64,000 bases of DNA from AC-56 sp963798705 (GCA_963798705.1 CAWCTW010000005.1:2108001-2172000); one strand, 5' to 3'; shown: positions 34,891-44,085, counted from the first letter of the stretch. The notes: generated by a model from the letters alone, not told the origin. Numbers and translations: made by a program.

Positions 34891-35834
34891 GGGACCAGGA
34901 CCAGCTTCCCCGTGGTGCCGCGGGCGCGGATGTCCTCGTGGGCCCGCCGGGCGTCCTCGAGCGGATAGGTGTCCCCGACGACGACCTCGAGCTCACCGGC
35001 GCGAACCGCCACGAACATGTCGTCCAGGGCCTCGCGGAGCCGGTCGGGATAGCGGATGAGATGCATCAGCCAGAAGCCGATGACGCCCCGGCTCGTCGCC
35101 ATGAGCTTGCCGGGATTGACGGCCGGCGCACCCTCGCGGGCCGACTGGCCGAAATGGACGAGCCGGCCGAAGTGGGCGACCGCACTGAGGCTCTGCTCGA
35201 AGGCCGATCCGCCGACCATCTCCAGGATCACGTCCACGTGGCTTCCCTCGTTGGCCTCGATCAGCGCCGCGGTCAGGTCCTTCGCCCGCGAATCGACCGT
35301 GGCATCGGCTCCCAGGCGCTTGGCGAGATCGCGCTTTTCCTCACTGGAGGCGAGGCCGATGACCCTGCCGGCGCCGAAGCGCTTGGCGAGCTGGACCGCG
35401 ATCGTCCCGACGCCGCCCGCCGCGGCGAAGACCGCCACGCTCTCACCCTCGCGAAGCTGGGCGCTGGTGCGCAGGAGGTGCCAGGCGCTCGCCCCCTGGA
35501 GGACGAGCGCGAGCGCCTGCGCGTCCGTGACTCCGTCGGGGACCTCCCACATCAGGGAGGGGTGGGCGACGGCGCGCTCCGCGTAGCCGCCCCCGTTGAG
35601 GAGCGCCACCACGCGCTCGCCGTCGGGTGTGGTGCCGACGACCTCGCCGCCGGGCACGAGCGGCAGCTCCGCCGCCGCCAGATAGGAGTTCTCGGCCTGG
35701 TGCGTGTCGGCCCAGTTGACTCCGGCGGCCAGGACGTCCAGGACGACGAAGCCGTCCGGGGGCTCGGGATCGTCGAGCTCGCGCGACACCAGGACCTCGG
35801 GGCCGCCGAACTCCGTGATCTGGATCGCCCGCAC
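34887..35834 (-). CDS. NADPH:quinone-type zinc-free alcohol dehydrogenase homologue
   Basis: 315 residues. Medium-chain dehydrogenase/reductase of the quinone-oxidoreductase (QOR/CAA43-like) branch. N-terminal GroES-like part AIQITEFGGPEVLV and LAAGVNWADTHQAE, cofactor site VFAAAGGVGTIAVQLAKRFGA and GLASSEEKRDLAKRLGA, C-terminal LEDARRAHEDIRARGTTGKL. The Cys and His residues needed for zinc are absent. Probably one- or two-electron reduction of quinones or enones with NADPH. Co-transcribed with a membrane-anchored protein upstream (1-base gap) and the F420-type protein downstream (TTGA overlap). Confidence 0.9.
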   Translation of the reverse strand: MRAIQITEFGGPEVLVSRELDDPEPPDGFVVLDVLAAGVNWADTHQAENSYLAAAELPLVPGGEVVGTTPDGERVVALLNGGGYAERAVAHPSLMWEVPDGVTDAQALALVLQGASAWHLLRTSAQLREGESVAVFAAAGGVGTIAVQLAKRFGAGRVIGLASSEEKRDLAKRLGADATVDSRAKDLTAALIEANEGSHVDVILEMVGGSAFEQSLSAVAHFGRLVHFGQSAREGAPAVNPGKLMATSRGVIGFWLMHLIRYPDRLREALDDMFVAVRAGELEVVVGDTYPLEDARRAHEDIRARGTTGKLVLVP

Positions 35835-35835
35835 G

Positions 35836-36561
35836 CTAGAGGTCCTGTGGCCAGTCGATCTTCGGCTCGGTGGGGAACGACCCCGACTTGCCGTAGCCGA
35901 TCACGACATTGCCGTGCTCGGGCATGACCAGGTCGACCGGGTCGCTGACGCGCTCCCCGTTGAGGTAGACCTGAAGCTTCTGGTCGCCCTTCGCCTTCAG
36001 TGAGCCGATCTGGCCGTCGGAGAACTTGACCCCCCACACGGCCATGAACTGCCCGAGGGTGAACTCGAAGTCCCGGTCGGCCTCCATGTGGACGATCCCG
36101 CTGGGGTCATGGGTGTGGAGCGGCGAGATCGTGCCGGTGACCTGGTCGATGCCGATGTTCATCGGCACGGGCACCTTCTTGCCGTCGTCGTAGATGTGAA
36201 GCCAGGCGTGGGTGTGGGAGATCGTCTCGTTGAACCCGGGCAGTCCCAGCGCGTCGATCCGCTTCGTGAGCTGCTTGTAGTCGGGATTCCACGGCGGTGG
36301 CGTGTCCTGGAGGCCGACCTCGGCGTCGGTCGGCACCGAGCCCTTCGAGTAGGAGATCTGCGCCCCGTTCTGCCCATCGCTGCTGCTGCCGCCACCCCCC
36401 GCGAGCGCGATCACCGCGACGATGGCGCCGATGATGACCACCGCCCCGGCAGCGGCCCCGATCTGCAACCGCCGCCGTCGCGACGCGTCGCGACGCTCGG
36501 CCTTCTCCTTCGCGACCCGCTCGGCGCGCAGCCGCTCCTTCTGTTCCTTTCTGCTCGCCAT
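35836..36561 (-). CDS. Membrane-anchored protein of unknown function with His-rich core
   Basis: 241 residues. A very basic cytosolic N-terminus (MASRKEQKERLRAERVAKEK), then one membrane helix (about 33-56, GAAAGAVVIIGAIVAVIALA), then an extracytoplasmic domain. That domain holds histidines in a suggestive pattern: TISHTHAWLHIYDDGKKVPVP, SPLHTHDPSGIVHME and a following EFTLGQFMAVWGVKF. HxH and HTHD clusters could bind a metal. I do not recognise a named domain. First gene of the three-gene redox operon, so a role in a membrane redox reaction is possible (inference). Confidence 0.75.
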   Translation of the reverse strand: MASRKEQKERLRAERVAKEKAERRDASRRRRLQIGAAAGAVVIIGAIVAVIALAGGGGSSSDGQNGAQISYSKGSVPTDAEVGLQDTPPPWNPDYKQLTKRIDALGLPGFNETISHTHAWLHIYDDGKKVPVPMNIGIDQVTGTISPLHTHDPSGIVHMEADRDFEFTLGQFMAVWGVKFSDGQIGSLKAKGDQKLQVYLNGERVSDPVDLVMPEHGNVVIGYGKSGSFPTEPKIDWPQDL

Positions 36562-36706
36562 CCCGGTCGCAAGAGACTAGTGGGGCTGCTTGAAGACGGC
36601 CTCAGCGGGGTAGCGATCGGGACGTGTGAGATCCATCACACGGACACCCACGACATCCGGTCGAACCGGCGCCCGCCACGGGGGGCGGGATTAGCCTCGC
36701 CCGACG

Positions 36707-38181
36707 GTGAGCCCGCCCGAGGATCACGACCGAGAGGAGCTCGCGGACGAGCAGGAGGAGGGGTCACGGACGATCCGGATCCTGGTCCGGACCGCGCTTG
36801 CCGTCGCGGCGCTGGTGGTCGCCTACCTGCTGTTGTTCGGGGGCAGCGAGTACACGGTCACCGCGGAGTTTCAGAGCGCGGCCCAGATCGTTCCGGGCTC
36901 CCAGGTAGTAGTCGCCGGCGTCCCCTCGGGCTCGGTCAAGTCGATCGCCCTCGGCGACCACGGCCAGGCGCTCGTCACCTTCAGCGTCGAGGACCCCTAC
37001 GCCCCGCTCAGGCAGGGAACCCACGCCACGATCCGCTCCTACTCGCTGAGTGGGATCGCCAACCGCCAGATCCAGCTCGAGCTGCCGGCCCCCGGCCAGG
37101 CCGGGCCCGAGCTCGACTCCGGCGCCACCCTGCCGGCCTCCGAGACCACCTCCGAGGTCGACCTCGACCAGCTCTTCAACACCTTAAACGCGCGCACGAT
37201 CCGAAACTTCAAGCACGTGATCGAGGGCTTTGAGCTCTCCTATGAGGGGGTCGCAAAGCAGGCCAACGGCGGCTTTCGCTACCTGAACCCGTTCCTTTCG
37301 ACCTCGCGGCAGCTCTTCGGCGAGCTGACCCGGGACACCCCGGCGCTCGAGCGCCTGATCATCGACACCTCCCACCTGTCGGGGGCGCTGGCCGAGCGCT
37401 CATCCGACATCTCCGGCCTCGTCCACAACGCCAACCTGATGATGGGCGCGATCGCCGGCCAATCGAGCGCCCTGCGCGAGGCGCTGGTCCGCCTCCCCGA
37501 CTTCATGCGCACCTCGAACACCACCTTCGTCAACCTGCGCGCCACCCTCGATGACCTCGACCCGCTGGTCGACGCCTCGAAGCCGGTCGCCGATCGCCTC
37601 GGGCCGTTCTTTTCGGTCTTCCGCAAGGCCGCCCGCGACTCGGTGCCGACGATCACCGACCTCGAGCGAACGATCCGCCGCCCCGGGCGCCAGAACGACC
37701 TCGTCGAGCTGACCCGCGACGCGGTGCCGCTGGCCAGCGCGGCGATCGGCTCGGGCTCCCCCGACTGCGGCACCGACCCCAACACCGACTACCGCCGGGC
37801 CGCCGACTCGGACTTCACCCAGGGCGCCTTCGGGGAGACGGTCTGCTCGCTTCGAAACGGCCTCCCCAACCTTCGTTCTTCCGCTCCTACACCCCCGAGC
37901 TGGTCGGCTGGTTCAACGACTTCGGTCCGACGTCGGGCATCGCGGACGCCAATGGGGGAATCGTCCGCATCTCCACCACCTTCAACACCTTCACCGTCGG
38001 CCTGCCGGAGCTGTTCAAGGACCCGCAGTCGCCGATCGTCGAGCTCGCCGGCATCGGCGGCACCCAAAAGGACGCCCGCTGCCCCGGCGCCAACGAGCGC
38101 GACCCCGGCGACGGCTCCACCCCGTTCACCGACAACGGCACCCTGGCCTGCGATCCCTCCCAGGTGCCGCTGGGGCCGTAG
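36707..38181 (+). CDS. MCE/MlaD-family lipid-transport protein, one frameshift
   Basis: Starts at GTG 36707: acidic N-terminus, one membrane helix (about 25-45), then the MCE domain (YTVTAEFQSAAQIVPGSQVV through NRQIQLELP). A long helical region follows, with Ser/Thr-rich segments typical of actinobacterial Mce proteins. A base appears to be missing near 37881. In the next frame the protein continues FFRSYTPELVGWFNDFGP, then TTFNTFTVGLPELF, and stops at TAG 38179. Adding one base gives exactly 492 codons. Mce proteins form periplasmic or cell-wall tubes for lipids with YrbE permeases; no permease or second mce gene is in the window. Confidence 0.78.
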
Positions 38182-38231
38182 CCGATCCACCTGGCGACGG
38201 CCGGGCGGCCGCCGGCGCGATACTTCCTCGC

Positions 38232-38681
38232 ATGGAGATCCGTTCCGCCGTCGAGACGGACGTCCCGGCGCTGCTGCCGCTGATGCGAGGCTACTGCGAC
38301 TTCTACGAGTGCGATCCGCCCGACGCCGGACTGGACGAGATGGCGCGGGCCCTGATCGCCACGCAGGACGACCAGGGAATGCTGATCGTGGCCGAGGACG
38401 GGGGGGAGGTGATCGGGTTCGCGGCCGTGGGCTGGAAGTGGTCGAGCCTCAGGGGCGCGAGGATCACGGTGCTCGAGGATCTCTTCGTCGCGCCCGAGGC
38501 CCGCGGCAGGGGAGCGGCAGATGCACTGATCAAAGCATGCGCGAGCCGAGCCCGCGAGAACGGCGCCCCGGTGATGACCTGGCTCACCGCGCCGGACAAC
38601 CACCGCGCCCAGGCGGTCTACCACCGGGTCGGCGGTGAGTCGGCGACGTTCCTGGAGTACGAGCTCGAGCTCGAGCGCTAG
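38232..38681 (+). CDS. GNAT-family N-acetyltransferase
   Basis: 149 residues. Acetyl-CoA-dependent acetyltransferase fold: N-terminal EIRSAVETDVPALLPLMRGY, then LIVAEDGGEVIGFAAVG. The acetyl-CoA loop is VLEDLFVAPEARGRGAADAL (RGRGAA as the Q/RxxGxG/A motif), and the final strand region is PDNHRAQAVYHRVGG. Acceptor unknown. Its stop codon TAG coincides with the first bases of the inverted-repeat element that follows. Confidence 0.9.
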   Translation: MEIRSAVETDVPALLPLMRGYCDFYECDPPDAGLDEMARALIATQDDQGMLIVAEDGGEVIGFAAVGWKWSSLRGARITVLEDLFVAPEARGRGAADALIKACASRARENGAPVMTWLTAPDNHRAQAVYHRVGGESATFLEYELELER

Positions 38682-39191
38682 TGGTGCCTCTCATGACGTT
38701 CGACCGGAAATGACGAGGTCCAGGCGCCGCCAGGCAAGGATAAGGACGCAGGGAGCCCGAATAGCAGCGCTGGTGTATATCCGGTTGGGTCAGGTTGACG
38801 CCCGAGTCGCTCGGGCACCGGCCGCGAGTCGCCACGATCCCGACCGCGAAGCGACGATCCCCGGGATGGCCTCGGACGCGGGTCCAGGCCCAAGCTCGCA
38901 CCGCGGAGGCCCCTTCCCCGGGCGAGTGGCCGATTATCGACCTCCTGGGTGGATTTGCGGCCGCCCGCGCCGCGGCCGGCCCCACCCTCGGAGCGAGTGG
39001 CCGATTATCCACCCCCTGGGTGGATTTGCGGCCGCTCGCGCATTTGCTCGCGGTTCGGCTCGGTCGGCCGGGTCGGGTGCCTGACGTAACCGGATACGCA
39101 CTAGCAGCGCTATTCGGGCGAGCTGAGGACGCAGCATGGCGGTGATCTGGGGCCGTCATTTCCGGTCAGACGTTGTGAGAGGTACCACTAG
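38678..39191. mobile_element. MITE-like palindromic element
   Basis: About 514 bases with imperfect terminal inverted repeats. CTAGTGGTGCCTCTCATGAC on the left pairs with the complementary GTTGTGAGAGGTACCACTAG on the right. The match continues inward, with CCGAATAGCAGCGCT and TATCCGGTT both present in inverted form near 38757-38785 and 39090-39120. No ORF of convincing quality. The centre holds two direct copies of a roughly 45-bp unit starting CGAGTGGCCGATTATC (about 38924 and 38995). Confidence 0.7.
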
Positions 39192-39240
39192 CAGCCAGTG
39201 GGGTGTCTCATGACGCTGTGAGGGAATCCCGGACGCAAGG

Positions 39241-39328
39241 CGGAGGGGGAGGGATTCGAACCCCCGGACCGGCGGAACCGGTCAACGGCTTTCAAGGCCG
39301 CCGCATTCAGCCACTCTGCCACCCCTCC
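39241..39328 (-). tRNA. tRNA-Ser (UGA)
   Basis: 88 nt. Acceptor stem GGAGGGG/CCCCTCC, long variable arm as expected for serine, T-loop GGTTCGAATCC, anticodon loop CTTGAAA giving UGA. CCA is not encoded. It reads towards the GNAT gene and the palindromic element lies about 50 bases downstream. Confidence 0.95.
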
Positions 39329-39482
39329 GGTGATCCGCCATCAGGGTAGTCCTCCGGCGCGGCCCCGCCTAGAATCGGAAGGCGCCCGGCAACGCGTCGG
39401 GCAGATCAGGTGGCACAGCCGCCGAAACATCCAGGAGGGGCTTGTGACCGAACACGAGCTCCCGAAGCCCTCCGCGCTCGCG

Positions 39483-40565
39483 CTAGCCCTCGTGTGCGGC
39501 GATCTGGTTCGCGACATATTCCGCGTCCCGGCCAGCGCCCAGGATCAGCATCGAGCTGAACGAATACTGGAACGCGAGCCCGGTGAAGTAGAGGCCCGGC
39601 GCCGCCGCGACGACCCCTCGTTCCTCCAGCGGCCAGCCGTCGTCGCCGATCACCGGCGGCTCGATCCAGCCGAAGTCCTGCTTGAACCCGGTGCACCAGA
39701 TCACGTTGGCGGTGTCGACGACCGTGCCGTCGTCGAGCTCGGGCTTGCCGTCGCGGGCGCCGACCACGCGGGCGGTGGTTCGCTCGACGCCGGCGGCCTC
39801 GAGGTCCGCGCGCTTGAACCGCAGCAACGGGCCGCCGTGCGAGCGGATCTTGGGCCGCATCTTTCGCCCGATCGGCGTTCGCAGCGTCAGCACCCTGCGC
39901 GCGAGGAGCGACATCACCCGCCAGCCCACCGCGCGGAACCCGCGCCCCTCGATGTCGAACGGCACCTGGCCGGTGTCGCGGCCGCAGAGGATCGTCCGGT
40001 GCGCGCCCGCGACGTCGATCGCGACGTCCGCGCCCGAATGGGCGGCGCCGACGACGAGAACCGGGCCGTCCCTGAGCTGTCCGGGGTGCTTGTAATCGCT
40101 CGAGTGAAGCTGGACGATCTCCGGGTCGAGGTCGGCGGCGACCTCCGGCGTGGACGGGCGCCCGAAGGTACCGGTCGCGACGACCACGTTCTCGGCTTCG
40201 AGCCGCCGGTCGCCGCAGTCGACGACGTAGCCGCTGCCGTTCGGAGACACCCGCTCGACCCTGGCGCCGCCCCGGAGCGGGAGCTCGAACGCGCTCGCGT
40301 ACCCCTCCAGGTAGTCGGCCATCTCGTCCTTGGTCGGGAAGGACCAGGCGGGCGCCGGGAACGCCATCCCGGGCAGGCCGTCGAGGCGGGCGGGGCTGTA
40401 GAGCCGCAGCGAGTCGTAGTGGCGCCGCCAGTTGTCGCCCACGCGTTCCTGGTCGTCGAGGATCAGGAACGGGCGGTCGCGCTTTGCCAAGTGGTGCCCG
40501 ACCGCGAGCCCGGCCTGGCCCGCGCCGACGACGACTGTCTCGGTGCGCTCGGTGGCGGCGCTCAC
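39483..40565 (-). CDS. Flavin-containing monooxygenase-like oxidoreductase
   Basis: 360 residues from GTG 40565 in a GTGA overlap with the cupin gene. Two dinucleotide-binding motifs: VVVGAGQAGLAVGHHLAKR (FAD) near the N-terminus and LVVGAAHSGADVAIDVAG (NADPH) in the middle. Also VVVATGTFGRP and a C-terminal ANVIWCTGFKQDF, as in bacterial FMO/YUC-like and CzcO-like enzymes. The HxGHSxxY-type signature is only weakly matched. Uses NADPH and O2 or simply reduces a bound flavin; substrate unknown. Paired with the cupin, which may act on the same small molecule. Confidence 0.87.
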   Translation of the reverse strand: MSAATERTETVVVGAGQAGLAVGHHLAKRDRPFLILDDQERVGDNWRRHYDSLRLYSPARLDGLPGMAFPAPAWSFPTKDEMADYLEGYASAFELPLRGGARVERVSPNGSGYVVDCGDRRLEAENVVVATGTFGRPSTPEVAADLDPEIVQLHSSDYKHPGQLRDGPVLVVGAAHSGADVAIDVAGAHRTILCGRDTGQVPFDIEGRGFRAVGWRVMSLLARRVLTLRTPIGRKMRPKIRSHGGPLLRFKRADLEAAGVERTTARVVGARDGKPELDDGTVVDTANVIWCTGFKQDFGWIEPPVIGDDGWPLEERGVVAAAPGLYFTGLAFQYSFSSMLILGAGRDAEYVANQIAAHEG

Positions 40566-40945
40566 GGTGTGACCTCCGCCACCTTGACGTTCTCCATGAC
40601 CACGCCGATCGTCTCGCGCAACCCCTCGGTCGGGCTGAACTCGACGATCTCGGCGCCCGCGTAATGGACCGGGGTGTGCCCCGGCGGGACGTAGTAGGCG
40701 TCGCCGGCGACGTACGTTTCCTCGGTGTCCGCGAACCGGAAGGTGATCATTCCCTCGAGGACGTACCCCCAGCGCGGCACCTGACAGCGATCCTCGGGCA
40801 GGCCGCGGAACAGGCCGGCCCAGTCGGCGTCCGCAGTGTGCGACTCAAAGCACACCGAGTAGCCGCCGTCGAGATGCTCCGTGCGGACGTCGAACCCGTC
40901 CAGTGAAACGCTCTCGGACGCTGTGTCTCTCGATACCTTCGGCAT
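40562..40945 (-). CDS. Cupin-domain protein
   Basis: 127 residues, single cupin barrel. The conserved core is WGYVLEGMITFRFADTEETYVAGDAYYVPPGHTPVHYAGAEIVEFSP, here cited only by its limits (about residues 59-105). The usual first-motif histidines are replaced (RWGYVLEG), while the second motif PPGHTPV keeps one His. Metal binding and enzymatic activity are therefore uncertain; it may be a ligand-binding or isomerase-type cupin. First gene of the cupin-monooxygenase pair. Confidence 0.82.
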   Translation of the reverse strand: MPKVSRDTASESVSLDGFDVRTEHLDGGYSVCFESHTADADWAGLFRGLPEDRCQVPRWGYVLEGMITFRFADTEETYVAGDAYYVPPGHTPVHYAGAEIVEFSPTEGLRETIGVVMENVKVAEVTP

Positions 40946-41081
40946 CTCGTGCCTCCTTTGCTCGTGGCGCCCGCCAACCGGGCACTCGACGTGAGGCTAA
41001 GCCCGCCGACGGCGCCCGCGCATCGGCTGAAACACCCAACTTCCGGCGGCCGCCGGAGTGGGTGATTCCACCCATCCGGGC

Positions 41082-42719
41082 TCAGACGAGCTCGTGCTCG
41101 TACGCGAACGCGGTCGCCGCGGAGCGCGAGGACAAACCGAGCTTCGCGAAGATGTTGCTGACGTGGCGCTCGACCGTCCGCTCGCTGAGGACGAGCTCGG
41201 AGGCGATCGCCTTGTTGGTCTGACCGGCGGCGACGAGGCGCAGGACCTCGAGCTCGCGGGCGGTGAGCCCGTGGACATCGCGCGGCGCCGAGCGCTTGCT
41301 CAGGTCGTCGATCTCGGCCAACGCGGGCGCTGCGCCGAGGCCGGCGAATGCCTCCCGCGCAGCGGCGAGCTCCATCGTCGCAGCGTCCTCGTCGCCGAGG
41401 GCGCGACAGCCGCGGGCCACCAGCGCGCGCGCCCGGGCGGCCTCGTATGGCGCGTCGAGTTCCTGCCAGCACTGCGCTGCGCGCCGGAGCACCACCAGCG
41501 CCCGCTCGGCGTCGCCCTCGGCAAGCAGCAGCGCTCCGCGCGCCTGCGCTGCGACTGCATCGAGCATCCCGCCCCCGTAGTCGGCGGCGATCCCCCCAAG
41601 TTCGTCGCAGGCCGCGCGAGCGTCGCCCACGTCCCCGGTCGCAAGCATGATCTCAACGGCTGCCGGAAGGAAGGCGGCGCGGGACGGCCGCTCGCTGGTC
41701 TCCGCGAGGACGCGGCGGATCGAGGCCGCCGCGGCACCTGCCTGTCCCTGGGCGAGCCGCAACAACGAGAGGCCGGGCTGCGGCTCGCGGCCACGCTGGC
41801 TCGCCTCTCGATACGCGTCCTCCGCCGCCGAGAAGTCTCCCCTGAACCGGTGCACTTCGCCCTGGAGGTAGCTGGCCTCGCCGGCGGCCCGCTGGTTGTT
41901 CGCCTGGAGGCAGCGCCCAACCGCCCGCCGGGCCTCCTTGAGGGCCTCGTCCCATGCGCCTCGCAGCGCCATGATCTCGGTTCGGTGCACACGGCAACGG
42001 CCCGTGAAGGCCACCATGTCGGGCTGCTCTTCGCACCACTGCTTGAGTGCGGCGGTCCACTCGGCGGCCCGCCGCAGCTCGTAGGCCGCCTGGCAGCCGA
42101 GGATCACGCCGCAGTAGACGATGCCGCTCGGGATCGGCGAGAGCTCCCCGGTCGAGACCGCGACCATCGCCTCGTCCAGGAGCCGAAGCCCCTCCTGCAC
42201 CTCGCCGCTCTTGATCAAGAGATGACCCTGCTGATGGCCGGCAAGGGCTACGAGGTCCGGGTCACCGAGGCGCTCGCCGATCCGGATCGCCTCGACCGCC
42301 ACCGCGATCGCGCCCTCGATGTCGCCCTGCGCTTCGCGCTGGAACATCCCCGGGATCAGGAGGTACCCCTGCTCGACGCATTCACCGCCCTCGCGATCCA
42401 CGAGGCGCTGCGCTCGTCCGAGCCAGCCGCTCGCGCGCCCCATTTCGCCCTCCTGGACGAGGTTGATCCCCACCCAGAACGCGCAGCGGGCGGCGGGCAG
42501 GGCGTCACCCGCGTTCAGGTGGGCCTGGTGCGCGCGCTCGAGCGCGGCGTAGAAGTCGCCGTGACGGCCGAGCATGTAGGCGGCGGTTGCCAACAGCTCG
42601 AGGTCGCCGGCCGTCAGAGGCGCCGTTCGATCCGCCCCCGACAGCGCCGCATACGCGTCGCTCCACGCCCGATCTGCGTAGAGCTCGCGGCCTCGTTCGA
42701 CCTCAGCGAGGGCGTCCAC
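41082..42719 (-). CDS. LuxR-type regulator with helical-repeat sensor region
   Basis: 545 residues from GTG 42719. Residues 1-470 are a chain of helix pairs in TPR style, full of Ala, Leu and Glu (for example ELLATAAYMLGRHGDFYAAL, LLDEAMVAV, ALVARGCRALGDEDAA). The C-terminal 65 residues are a LuxR/NarL helix-turn-helix (LTARELEVLRLVAAGQTNKA, IASELVLSERTVERHVSNIF). There is no visible ATP-binding site or receiver domain. It probably binds a ligand or protein in the repeat region. It may control the cupin/monooxygenase pair downstream (136-base gap), but this is positional inference. Confidence 0.88.
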   Translation of the reverse strand: MDALAEVERGRELYADRAWSDAYAALSGADRTAPLTAGDLELLATAAYMLGRHGDFYAALERAHQAHLNAGDALPAARCAFWVGINLVQEGEMGRASGWLGRAQRLVDREGGECVEQGYLLIPGMFQREAQGDIEGAIAVAVEAIRIGERLGDPDLVALAGHQQGHLLIKSGEVQEGLRLLDEAMVAVSTGELSPIPSGIVYCGVILGCQAAYELRRAAEWTAALKQWCEEQPDMVAFTGRCRVHRTEIMALRGAWDEALKEARRAVGRCLQANNQRAAGEASYLQGEVHRFRGDFSAAEDAYREASQRGREPQPGLSLLRLAQGQAGAAAASIRRVLAETSERPSRAAFLPAAVEIMLATGDVGDARAACDELGGIAADYGGGMLDAVAAQARGALLLAEGDAERALVVLRRAAQCWQELDAPYEAARARALVARGCRALGDEDAATMELAAAREAFAGLGAAPALAEIDDLSKRSAPRDVHGLTARELEVLRLVAAGQTNKAIASELVLSERTVERHVSNIFAKLGLSSRSAATAFAYEHELV

Positions 42720-42968
42720 CTTGTGGTGATTATCGCCCTATTGCGCGCCTCTGAGCAGTACTGGCTCGATCGCTCCGTGGTCCCGCCCCGTGGCCCTTGC
42801 TTTCTCGGCTGACGAGTGGCCGATCGCCCGACCCGACACGATCGCAATGAACGACTTGCGACAGCGCGACGATTACGCCGGTGGCTCTCCCTTTCGCCGA
42901 GAGCGAGCGCTTGAGACTGCGGCCGACCGCAACATACGGGCGATTGCATTCTCTGCGCACATAAGCGC

Positions 42969-42974
42969 TACAAT
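42969..42974 (+). promoter_or_regulatory. -10 element of the RES/Xre operon, probably leaderless
   Basis: TACAAT at 42969-42974 is a near-perfect -10 box. TTGCAT lies 19 bases upstream. Transcription would start about at 42981-42982, where a GTG (in frame with the ATG at 42976) begins the antitoxin, so a leaderless mRNA is plausible. No ribosome-binding site precedes either start. Confidence 0.5.
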
Positions 42975-42975
42975 A

Positions 42976-43323
42976 ATGCTCGTGGCATCACCGGCATTTG
43001 CCAAAGAGGCCGCGTTCATCCACGACGAGGCGCACCTCACAAACGAGGACATCGCCGCGGCGACGGGCGCTGCGCCCAGCACCGCGCGGGCCTGGGTCGC
43101 GCTGACCCGGGTGCCGTCCGGGGAGCGGGCCAAGCGGGTCGCGGAGCTCTCGGCGATCGTCGAGCGGCTGCTCCGGGTCATGGACGCCGAGTACATCCCC
43201 GTGTGGCTGAACAAGCCGATCCCGCTGCTCGATGACGAGAAGCCGCTCGAGCTGATCGCGCGCGGCGAGCACCGACGCGTCGCCGAGGCGGTCTCCGCGC
43301 TCGAGGAGCCGGTCGCGGTCTGA
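42976..43323 (+). CDS. Xre/MbcA/ParS-family antitoxin
   Basis: 115 residues from ATG 42976 or 113 from GTG 42982. N-terminal helix-turn-helix region (HDEAHLTNEDIAAATGAAPS, TARAWVALTR) followed by the ParS/MbcA toxin-binding domain (AELSAIVERLLRVMDAEYIP, VWLNKPIPLLDDEKPLELIA). Neutralises the RES toxin encoded 3 bases downstream and probably represses its own promoter. Cytosolic. A textbook type II toxin-antitoxin arrangement with the antitoxin first. Confidence 0.88.
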   Translation: MLVASPAFAKEAAFIHDEAHLTNEDIAAATGAAPSTARAWVALTRVPSGERAKRVAELSAIVERLLRVMDAEYIPVWLNKPIPLLDDEKPLELIARGEHRRVAEAVSALEEPVAV

Positions 43324-43326
43324 TCG

Positions 43327-43854
43327 TTGCCGCTCGATGTCGACGCCGCCCCCGTCCACGGGGTCTGGTATCGCCACGTCCCGCACCGGGGTCGGGTCTG
43401 GTGGCGCGCCGATCCGCCGCCGAGCGGTCGCTGGCAGCGCGGTGCCGTGGTCGGCGGCTTCTATCTCGCCGACTCGCCCGAAACCGCCTGGGCCGAGTGG
43501 CGTCGCCAGCTCGCAGAGCTCGGGCTTCGACCCGAGCAGCAGCTGCCGAGGAACCTGTGGCGGCTCCAGATCGACCTCGAGCGGATCGCCGATCTCGGCG
43601 ATGCAGATCGTCTCGCCGCGGTGGAGCTCCCACGTCCTTCTCCGACCCGGTTGCAGTGGCCGGCGTTCCAGGCCGTGGGCGAGCAGTTGCACGCCGAAGG
43701 CTGGGCCGGAGTGCTGGCTCCGAGCGCGGCTCGTTCTGACGCCGGAATCATCCTCTGCGTCTTCCGCGAGGAGGAGGATACGATCGACGGTGTGAAGCCG
43801 ATCCCGCCGCCGGCGATCTATCGGCATCCACCGCCGCTCCCGGCGGAGCTCTAA
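43327..43854 (+). CDS. RES-domain toxin (NAD+-degrading type)
   Basis: 175 residues from TTG 43327. The family's name-giving residues are visible: Arg in VWYRHVPHRG, Glu in LADSPETAWAE and Ser in LAPSAARSD, within the fold GVWYRH... GGFYLADSPETAWAEWRRQL... WPAFQAVGEQLHAEGWAGV... IILCVFRE. Characterised RES toxins cleave NAD+ and stop growth (established for MbcT and related proteins). Paired with the upstream antitoxin. The C-terminal tail is Pro-rich. The module sits just before tRNA-Ser(GCU), a common place for imported genes. Confidence 0.88.
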   Translation: MPLDVDAAPVHGVWYRHVPHRGRVWWRADPPPSGRWQRGAVVGGFYLADSPETAWAEWRRQLAELGLRPEQQLPRNLWRLQIDLERIADLGDADRLAAVELPRPSPTRLQWPAFQAVGEQLHAEGWAGVLAPSAARSDAGIILCVFREEEDTIDGVKPIPPPAIYRHPPPLPAEL

Positions 43855-43996
43855 CGGCACTAGCCGGCACGCTCGGGACGGGAGAGGGTTCAGATGGGCG
43901 TCTGGCCCAACGGATGCCACAATAGTGCTCGATTGGCTGTCCGGGTGACGAGCCCGAAAGGGCGTTTCCCGCATGACCAAGCCGATTCTGACGTCC

Positions 43997-44085
43997 GGAG
44001 AGGTGGCCGAGTGGCTGAAGGCACTCGCCTGCTAAGCGAGTAGGGGGCGCAAGCTCTCTCGAGGGTTCGAATCCCTCCCTCTCCG
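43997..44085 (+). tRNA. tRNA-Ser (GCU)
   Basis: 89 nt. Acceptor GGAGAGG/CCTCTCC, anticodon stem CTCGC/GCGAG with loop CTGCTAA (GCU), long variable arm, T-loop GGTTCGAATCC. CCA not encoded. No gene in the following 122 bases. Confidence 0.95.
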
